Positions 32,935 through 38,671 of a DNA stretch of 38,671 nucleotides are shown here, piece after piece. The DNA lies in the NCBI GenBank assembly GCA_964343305.1, contig CAYFJO010000053.1, positions 1-38,671 of the forward strand. The letters run 5' to 3'. Positions within the stretch are counted from its first letter, which is position 1. Each line of letters opens with the position of its first letter. Origin of the DNA: CAYFJO01 sp964343305 (GTDB lineage Bacteria; Planctomycetota; Planctomycetia; Pirellulales; Pirellulaceae). The notes under the pieces were generated by a model. That model saw nothing but the letters and a program-made list of their open reading frames with translations. It was not told where the DNA came from and did no database searches. The position numbers and the translations under genes are program-made.

Positions 32935-33950
32935 GCGATTGTCCAAGTTTCACCGGAGTTGAATAGTTCTTCGAGGTCGCCCTCGCCGGCCGCAGCGCGA
33001 ATATCGTCGACTTGCTTGTTCAATTCCACATCGTACTTTGGCTTGTCAATCGCACGGAAGACGCCAATCGGTTCGGGAAAACCGTCTTCGTGGCGTAGGC
33101 GACTCAGCAAGTAAGCCAGACTAGGTTCGGCCGCCTTCTCGTCATGGAACAACAGGTCGTCTTCCGTGATGCCTTTGCCAAGTTCGACGACCTCCGGATC
33201 GAGGCCATTCAGCCGAATTCCCTTGTCGCGGTTCTTGCCAAAAATCAACGGCTTGCCGTGTTCCAGTATCAATACATTGTCTTCCTTGGCGTCCCGATCC
33301 TTGGCATAGTCCCAGGCACCGTCATTGAAAATGCAGCAGTTTTGATAGGCTTCGATGAACGCCGTGCCTCGGTGTTCGGCGGCGCGTTTGAGGACTTCGT
33401 TGAAGTGTTTGATATTCGTGTCAATCGAACGGGCAACAAACGTTCCTTCACAGCCAATCGCGATGGACAGGGGATGAAGCGGATTGTCGATTGAGCCAAA
33501 GGGCGTACTCTTCGTGTGCTTGCCGAGCGGCGAAGTCGGCGAATACTGGCCTTTGGTCAAGCCGTAAATGCGGTTATTGAACAACACGATGTTGACATCG
33601 ACGTTGCGGCGGATGCAGTGCATGAAGTGGTTGCCGCCGATGCTCAACGCGTCGCCGTCGCCCGTGATGACCCAGACCATCAGATCGGGACGGGCGCTTT
33701 TCAAACCCGTGGCGAATGCAGGCGCCCGGCCGTGAATCGAATGGATGCCATAGGTGTTCATGTAGTACGGGAAACGGCTGGAACATCCGATGCCTGAGAT
33801 GAAGACAATCTTTTCGCGGGGGATGCCCAGAGACGGCAGCGTTTTCTTCATCTGGGCGAGAATGGAATAGTCACCGCATCCAGGGCACCAACGGACATCT
33901 TGGTCGCTGGCAAAGTCGGCGGCGGTCAAAACGGGAAGTCCAGTGCTCAT
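32931..33950 (-). CDS. korB: 2-oxoacid:ferredoxin oxidoreductase, beta subunit (thiamine-binding)
   Basis: A 339-residue protein. It has WCPGCGDYSIL at 21-31 (C22, C25), GIGCSSRFPYYMNTYGIHSI at ~53-72, the thiamine diphosphate motif GDGD at 97-100 followed by ALSIGGNH, and FNNRIYGLTKGQYSPTS at ~124-140. This matches KorB/PorB beta subunits of the type that oxidise 2-oxoglutarate or pyruvate with CoA and reduce ferredoxin. A GAGGGA ribosome site is about 10 bases upstream. It follows the alpha subunit by 42 bases. The 2-oxoglutarate form is favoured because the partner is a gamma-alpha fusion, but pyruvate cannot be excluded. Confidence 0.93.
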   Translation of the reverse strand: MSTGLPVLTAADFASDQDVRWCPGCGDYSILAQMKKTLPSLGIPREKIVFISGIGCSSRFPYYMNTYGIHSIHGRAPAFATGLKSARPDLMVWVITGDGDALSIGGNHFMHCIRRNVDVNIVLFNNRIYGLTKGQYSPTSPLGKHTKSTPFGSIDNPLHPLSIAIGCEGTFVARSIDTNIKHFNEVLKRAAEHRGTAFIEAYQNCCIFNDGAWDYAKDRDAKEDNVLILEHGKPLIFGKNRDKGIRLNGLDPEVVELGKGITEDDLLFHDEKAAEPSLAYLLSRLRHEDGFPEPIGVFRAIDKPKYDVELNKQVDDIRAAAGEGDLEELFNSGETWTIA

Positions 33951-33992
33951 AGTGGTTGTCCCTCACTTACGCTTCGGGTTTCTTTCGATCGG

Positions 33993-35876
33993 TTAGGCGA
34001 TCACTTGCTTGATTTTTTGGACAATTTCCTCAACGGCGAACGGTTTGCCCTTCACCTTATTGAACGGCACGCCGTCGATCAAGAATCTTCCACGAAGGAT
34101 CGAGTGAAGTTGTCCCATGTTGAGTTCGGGAACGAGAACCTTCTTATAGCTCCGCATCAGGTCCTCCAAGTTCGGCGGGAAAGGATTGAGCCACCGCAGG
34201 TGTGCGTGAGCCACGGACAATCCTTCGGCTTGACATCGCTCGACCGCCGTCGTGCACGAACCATACGTCCCACCCCAACTCAGCACGAGCAGGTCACCGC
34301 TATCCGGTCCGTTGACCGATTGTGGGCCAATGACTTCGGCGATCTTGCTGACCTTCTCGGCACGAATGTTGGTCATATGTTGGTGGTTGTCCGGGTCATA
34401 GCTCACATTGCCGCTGCCATCTTCTTTTTCCAAACCACCGACGCGGTGCTGTAACCCTTCCGTGCCAGGAATTGCCCACGGACGAGCGAGCATTTCATCC
34501 CGTTCATAGGGCATGAATGCCTCGCCATTGGTGATGGGACCAGGATGAGAAACTGGAATGGGCTCGAGATCTTCGATGTTGGGAATTCGCCACGGCTCCG
34601 ACCCGTTCGCAATGTAACCGTCGGACAACAAGATGATTGGCAGCATAAAACGAGTTGAAATTCGCCAAGCTTCTTGAGCCACGTCGAAGCAATCCGCCGG
34701 ACTACTACAGGCGAGGATCGGAATTGGCGACTCGCCATTGCGGCCGTACATCGCTTGATACAAATCCGATTGTTCGGTCTTGGTGGGCAGGCCGGTACTC
34801 GGCCCGCCTCGCTGGATGTTGATGATGATCAACGGCAATTCCAAAATCATCGCCAACCCCATTGCTTCGCCTTTCAGCGCAATGCCTGGTCCGCTCGATC
34901 CGGTCACCGCCATCGCGCCGCCGAAGGACGCGCCGATGGACGAACATATCGCGGCGATTTCGTCTTCGGCTTGGAATGTGCGAACGCCGAAGCTTTTGAA
35001 TTTACTCAGCTCTTCCAAAATTTGACTGGCAGGCGTGATGGGATACGAGCCATAGAAAACTTCTTTGCCGCTCAGTTTCGCCGCGGTCACCAAGCCCATG
35101 GCCAGGCAGGCATTGCCCATAATGTTGCGGTAATTCCCTGGCGGCAGTTTTGCCGCATCGATCTTATAGCTGCTGACAAAGTCCTCGGTCGTTTCACCGT
35201 AATTCCAACCGGCCCGCAGAGCCTTTTCGTTTGCATCGGCGATCTCCGGCTTACGGCCGAACTTTTCTTCGATGTAGCGCAGCGTGGGTTGAATGTCGCG
35301 GCCGTAAAGCCAATAGAGCAACCCGACCGCAAAAAAGTTTTTGCAGCGATCCGCGATTTTGACACCCAACTTCTTACCGTCCGCGGTTTCTACGTCGGCT
35401 ACTGCTTCTCGCGTCAACGTTGTCATGGCAACCTTGATCAGCTTGAACTCGTCCAGCGATCCATCTTCCAACGGATTGGTAGCGGCTCGCGCCAGATCGA
35501 GGCCTTTTTGCGTAAAGGAATCGGAATTGACGATCAGCAAGCCGCCCCTTTTTAGGTCTGCGATACTCGTCAGCACGGCCGCTGGATTAAAGGCCACGAG
35601 CGCGTCCAGGTGATCGCCAGGCGTGTTGATATCTTTCGACGAGAACTGAACCTGAAATCCACTGACGCCGGCCAGCGTTCCCGCCGGGGCACGGATCTCG
35701 GAGGGGTAATCCGGGAACGTCGCGATATCGTTGCCCATCAGTGCCGATGTAGTGGTGTATTGCCCTGTCGCGATCTGGACGCCGTCACCCGAGTCGCCGG
35801 CGATTTTGATCGTCGCACCTTCAATTTCCAGAATCTCTTTGGTTGTTTCCGGAACGCCTTGTGAAACCGTAGACAT
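33993..35876 (-). CDS. korA: 2-oxoacid:ferredoxin oxidoreductase, fused gamma-alpha subunit
   Basis: A 627-residue protein. The N-terminal ~200 residues are the gamma domain (ATIKIAGDSGDGVQIATGQY, FPDYPSEIRAPAGTLAGVSG). The alpha pyrimidine-binding domain follows (GNACLAMGLVTAAKLSG, YGSYPITPASQILEEL, FQAEDEIAAICSSIGASFGG, TGSSGPGIALKGEAMGLA, RGGPSTGLPTKTEQSDL), and a C-terminal transketolase-like part ends in LVPELNMGQLHSILRG. This gamma-alpha fusion is the two-subunit KorA type. With KorB it should form an oxygen-tolerant or TCA-cycle-linked 2-oxoacid oxidoreductase in the cytoplasm. A large hairpin lies just upstream (35903-35981). Confidence 0.93.
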   Translation of the reverse strand: MSTVSQGVPETTKEILEIEGATIKIAGDSGDGVQIATGQYTTTSALMGNDIATFPDYPSEIRAPAGTLAGVSGFQVQFSSKDINTPGDHLDALVAFNPAAVLTSIADLKRGGLLIVNSDSFTQKGLDLARAATNPLEDGSLDEFKLIKVAMTTLTREAVADVETADGKKLGVKIADRCKNFFAVGLLYWLYGRDIQPTLRYIEEKFGRKPEIADANEKALRAGWNYGETTEDFVSSYKIDAAKLPPGNYRNIMGNACLAMGLVTAAKLSGKEVFYGSYPITPASQILEELSKFKSFGVRTFQAEDEIAAICSSIGASFGGAMAVTGSSGPGIALKGEAMGLAMILELPLIIINIQRGGPSTGLPTKTEQSDLYQAMYGRNGESPIPILACSSPADCFDVAQEAWRISTRFMLPIILLSDGYIANGSEPWRIPNIEDLEPIPVSHPGPITNGEAFMPYERDEMLARPWAIPGTEGLQHRVGGLEKEDGSGNVSYDPDNHQHMTNIRAEKVSKIAEVIGPQSVNGPDSGDLLVLSWGGTYGSCTTAVERCQAEGLSVAHAHLRWLNPFPPNLEDLMRSYKKVLVPELNMGQLHSILRGRFLIDGVPFNKVKGKPFAVEEIVQKIKQVIA

Positions 35877-35902
35877 AGCTATCTCACGATGAATAACAAT
35901 GG

Positions 35903-35981
35903 GTTCAAAAAGGGGTCAGATACCGTTGCCGGAACGGCCCGTAGGGTGCTTGGCACAACGGCACCTGACCCCTTTTTGAAC
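35903..35981. repeat. Large extragenic hairpin, 17-base perfect arms
   Basis: Arms 35903-35919 and 35965-35981 are perfect inverted copies (GTTCAAAAAGGGGTCAG). Inside, CCGTTG (35923-35928) can pair with CAACGG (35956-35961) after a small internal loop, giving a ~79-base stem-loop. It lies 26 bases upstream of the korA start, between the CBS gene stop and korA. The AAAAAGGGGTCAG arm is like palindromic repeats found in other genomes (recollection only). It may terminate the CBS transcript or be a mobile REP-type unit. Confidence 0.8.
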
Positions 35982-36044
35982 TCGTGAAGTATCTGATAAA
36001 TTGTTGGCCGATTGGGGCGGGGGACAATAATCGGCCAGACGGGA

Positions 36045-36515
36045 CTACGCACCTTCTCGTTCCTGCGTGGCATGATGAGGTTGCGGTGGAAGCGTGTAAA
36101 CCAAATTGGGGAAATGTTGCACGAGGTAGTGCAGAATCCCAGAAACCTTTACTAAGCCGGTGGGCCGGCCATCGCCGTCGACAATTGGCATTCGACGATA
36201 ACCGCCAGACGACATCTTGGCGATCGCTTCGCTCACGGTTGTTTCGGTGGATACCGTGACGGGATTGCTGATCATCACTTGCTCGATCGGCACGTCGAGA
36301 TCGGCACCTTCAGCTAGCAACTTCAAACCGTCGCGTTCGGTAAAAATACCAACCAACACGCCGTCACGACAAATGAGCGCCGCACCTGTCCGCAATTCCT
36401 TGAGACGATGAAGCACTTCACGCACGGTTTGCGTGGGCTCGAAAGAGACCGCTTCCGCCGGAGCGGGTTCGGTCCGATCAACCGTTTCACCAGAAAGATT
36501 TCGTTGCAGGTCCAT
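36045..36515 (-). CDS. Double CBS-domain protein
   Basis: A 156-residue protein. I prefer ATG 36515, with GAGGGGTGGG just upstream, over an in-frame TTG at 36533. Two CBS domains: ~26-70 (TQTVREVLHRLKELRTGAAL, LVGIFTERDGLKLL) and ~78-138 (VMISNPVTVSTETTVSEAIA, YRRMPIVDGDGRPTGLVKV). It is a cytoplasmic, probably nucleotide-binding regulatory protein. It lies upstream of korA in the same direction with 168 bases and a large hairpin between, so it may be transcribed separately. The GIFTERD block resembles GIFSERD in the other CBS protein of this locus. Confidence 0.92.
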   Translation of the reverse strand: MDLQRNLSGETVDRTEPAPAEAVSFEPTQTVREVLHRLKELRTGAALICRDGVLVGIFTERDGLKLLAEGADLDVPIEQVMISNPVTVSTETTVSEAIAKMSSGGYRRMPIVDGDGRPTGLVKVSGILHYLVQHFPNLVYTLPPQPHHATQEREGA

Positions 36516-36804
36516 GACCCACCCCTCAATCAACCAAACATGCTAAGGTAACCGGCGACGGCCACCCGTCACCTGTTCCAGGGATAAGTTCCCTTTCATT
36601 CTAATCATCGAACGGACAACGGCTGAAAGCCAACAATTCATGAAGGTAATTGTCGTCTAAGAGAGGAGCCGACCGATTGCCTTCGAAAAACATCCGTTCA
36701 ACTCCACAAATCTACCACGCAAAGAATCATTGTAGAACCGCATCAAACAGCGTTTTATGCGATTTTTAGGCAAGGTTCAAAAGGCGGCGAGATGCCGATC
36801 CGGC

Positions 36805-37653
36805 CTAATCGTCCGCGGCGGGTGCCGCTCCCGGCTTCTGATAGAACTTGGTGATATCAAATGCCCCATCTCGGTTTTCGTCTTCCAACAATTTGACACG
36901 CGTTTCGAGCCGCTCAAGCTGTCGCCGCATCTTGGGGATGATCTCTGAAGCCGAATCTTTGGGCTGTGGTCGCGGCACGACGGGATAGCTGAGTTGCCGT
37001 TGCAAGGCCGAGAACAAAAACAGCGGATCCTTGTGGCGATTGGCCAACGCAATCTTGCCTTCTTTTTCGCCGAACAATATCGGTTGAGCCGCCTCGACTT
37101 GCGATTCGCCCTGGCCTCGATTTCGCGTCAAATAATGCTCGCTTGACACGTACAACAAATCGGCGAAATCGACCATGCCGAGCTTCTTACGAGTCGCCAG
37201 GATCCAGTCTCGCCACACTTCGTCGTAGATCAGGTCGCCCGCCATCGCTTGCAGTCCAAAATCGTAGCTCAGCCGGTTGCGGCACAACGTTTCGAATTGA
37301 TAGAAGAACATGCCCTGGCTCGTCGCGTCCTGCGACCGATACTCGGCTTCGAATCGCAGCACCGCGATGGCAACGCGAATGTCGAACCGCCCCCGCTCGT
37401 CTTCGGCCTGTTGAAAAATGTACGATTGAAACGGCGTAAAATAGTGAGGCAACCGCGCCATCGCACCGGAGACTGCGCCCGTGTGATTGAGTTCCGTCAG
37501 CATAAAGTCGATGGCCATCGGCAGCTTGGTCGTCGACAACGCCTCGTCGCGCAACTGGGCCAACAGATCCTGAATCGGCACTCGCTCGGGAATCCGTTCG
37601 CCCAAGGTGCGAAAGAAATGAGCCTGCTCGATGTATTCTTCTTGTTCCAGCAT
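36805..37653 (-). CDS. Hypothetical protein, helical, with C-terminal coiled coil
   Basis: A 282-residue cytoplasmic-looking protein from ATG 37653; the open frame extends to 37815 but that part overlaps the upstream gene and has an unlike composition. Residues ~1-205 form a helical, aromatic-rich domain (EEYIEQAHFFRTLGERIPER, AIDFMLTELNHTGAV, FYQFETLCRNRLSYDFGLQA). A coiled coil follows at ~237-260 (IIPKMRRQLERLETRVKLLE), then a short polar/proline tail. I recognise no named domain. It starts 35 bases after the secreted-protein gene and may share its transcript. Probably a lineage-conserved planctomycete protein, by style only. Confidence 0.75.
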   Translation of the reverse strand: MLEQEEYIEQAHFFRTLGERIPERVPIQDLLAQLRDEALSTTKLPMAIDFMLTELNHTGAVSGAMARLPHYFTPFQSYIFQQAEDERGRFDIRVAIAVLRFEAEYRSQDATSQGMFFYQFETLCRNRLSYDFGLQAMAGDLIYDEVWRDWILATRKKLGMVDFADLLYVSSEHYLTRNRGQGESQVEAAQPILFGEKEGKIALANRHKDPLFLFSALQRQLSYPVVPRPQPKDSASEIIPKMRRQLERLETRVKLLEDENRDGAFDITKFYQKPGAAPAADD

Positions 37654-37688
37654 GCTATCGCCGTTTGAGGCAAGTTTGCACGTACGAC

Positions 37689-38579
37689 TCAATCCTGGTT
37701 TGGATTCAAGATGCTTGCGACTTTGTCGTCGATGACATTCAAGTCGAGCATCGTTTTGAGAATCCGCAGGTGTTTCTCCGCTTCCTTGACGCTCCAGCGA
37801 CTGCCAAATGTCCACGAGCGTTTTTCAAGGAAGAAAAAATGTTTGAGGAAAAATGGGTACGGCGCGAGTCGGCCATCGATCAAATCGTCTTTGCCCGTCG
37901 CCGTGAAGAATGCTTGAACGTCGATTGCGGCCTGTCGGATGTATTCTTCATCTTCCGTCGCGTAGATCATGCCGGCGAGTGCCGCACGTTTCACCCACGG
38001 ATTCTTGCTTTCGACGAAAGGAACGACCTGTTGTGCGTTGTCCTTCGTCAGAATCGGGGCGACTTGGATTAGCAGCTCGGTTTGTCGCGCGGTGGATTTC
38101 TCATCGACAAGTTCACTGACGATCTCTGCTTCCAAAACACGCTTGGCTTGCTCGCCATCCTTGACGCGTTTCAACGAGCGGCGATGGGCAGGAACAACGC
38201 TGACGACCGAATATTTGTTCGTGCCGTCGACTTGATCACTTCGTAAGACGAGGATACATCGCACGTCCTTTTCAAGTTGGACCAAATCGTGCGGCCAGTC
38301 GAAGTGAGACAAGTTGATATCCAATCGGCTCATGCCGTATTTTTGCTCACCGAGAATGACGCTCGTGATGTCGAATTCAATGTTGACGCGCGGTGCCCCT
38401 CTGAGTCCAATCACCGGGTCATCTTCGAGTTTCTTGATTTGGCCGGCCACGATCAGTTTCGGGGCGTGGCCTGCTGCATAGATCGCGTGGTCAAGACGTT
38501 GATTACCGACGGTGATATAGGCTGACGCCGAATGACTAAGAATGCACAATATGATGAATGATGTCAGTGCTCGCATCAT
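37689..38579 (-). CDS. Secreted protein of unknown function with HEAT-like region
   Basis: A 296-residue protein with a signal peptide (residues ~1-19, ending SASA). The N-terminal half is beta-rich (LIVAGQIKKLEDDPVIG, RVNIEFDITSVILGEQKYG, VRCILVLRSDQVDGTNKYSV), like small extracellular domains. The second half is helical and contains a HEAT-type repeat (VPFVESKNPWVKRAALAGMI). The start has two ATGs in tandem (38579 and 38576). I do not know a family. It heads a short minus-strand unit with the following hypothetical gene. Confidence 0.78.
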   Translation of the reverse strand: MMRALTSFIILCILSHSASAYITVGNQRLDHAIYAAGHAPKLIVAGQIKKLEDDPVIGLRGAPRVNIEFDITSVILGEQKYGMSRLDINLSHFDWPHDLVQLEKDVRCILVLRSDQVDGTNKYSVVSVVPAHRRSLKRVKDGEQAKRVLEAEIVSELVDEKSTARQTELLIQVAPILTKDNAQQVVPFVESKNPWVKRAALAGMIYATEDEEYIRQAAIDVQAFFTATGKDDLIDGRLAPYPFFLKHFFFLEKRSWTFGSRWSVKEAEKHLRILKTMLDLNVIDDKVASILNPNQD

Positions 38580-38671
38580 GTGGCTCCGATCGAGATTAGA
38601 TAACGCGCGTCTTAATGAAAGCTGCTGAAATACTAGCAGCGCGCAGGTTCGCTGTAATTGGTTGTTCGTTG

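Noticed and set aside
36554..36573. Weak hairpin GGCGACGG CCAC CCGTCACC upstream of the CBS gene
   Set aside because: The arms mismatch, there is no GTAG, and nothing ties it to the other elements.

Overview
The window looks like a piece of a planctomycete chromosome (Planctomycetota, probably Pirellulales or Rhodopirellula-like). The basis is gene content: a DUF1800/DUF1501 pair, a YVTN propeller fused to c-type heme motifs, an SHD1-domain secreted protein, an ECF sigma factor overlapping a FecR-type regulator, a MoxR/DUF58/SpoIIM/DUF4129/DUF4350/RDD cluster, and KorAB. Almost everything is on the minus strand. Only an SDR gene and a GlsB-like gene are on the plus strand. A 100-N assembly gap lies at 12671-12770.

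Layout, in coordinate order. 1-3010: DUF1501 (cut by the window edge) downstream of DUF1800, a typical planctomycete secretome pair. 3267-12670: one long minus-strand operon, read sigma factor, FecR, PD40 propeller, secreted alpha/beta hydrolase, YVTN/heme/TIG/ankyrin protein, 44-codon mini-ORF, SHD1 protein, then a broken Tat-signal (Gfo/Idh-type) gene start. Several junctions are 4-base ATGA overlaps. 12890-21944: an export cluster, read TolC-like lipoprotein, three HlyD-type adaptors in tandem, then a MacB-type permease without an ATPase subunit. 21945-22901: about 950 bases without a recognisable gene. 22902-31226: the MoxR-DUF58 cluster (RDD, SpoIIM, multi-pass membrane protein, DUF4129, DUF4350, MoxR with zinc ribbon, DUF58), tightly overlapped. 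31345-32338: SDR and GlsB on the plus strand. 32413-36515: CBS protein, KorA, KorB, zinc-ribbon CBS protein. 36805-38579: a conserved-looking hypothetical and a secreted protein.

The feature the gene list does not explain is a set of extragenic palindromes. At least four sites (5244-5268, 17107-17172, 24341-24407, 32346-32406) carry a GTAG (or GTCG) tetranucleotide followed by a short hairpin; at three of them two such units face each other as an inverted pair. This is the organisation of REP/BIME elements mobilised by RAYT (TnpA-REP) transposases, but no such transposase is in the window. Other palindromes lie at 3348-3368, 15610-15697 and 35903-35981. Several run into gene ends and supply stop codons or C-terminal residues. 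A second unexplained signal is a 12-15 base motif (AATCGTGGACAT plus strand, ATGTCCACGATT minus strand) that occurs in three intergenic spaces, each upstream of a minus-strand transcription unit.

All functional calls come from reading motifs and domain order; no database search was possible.
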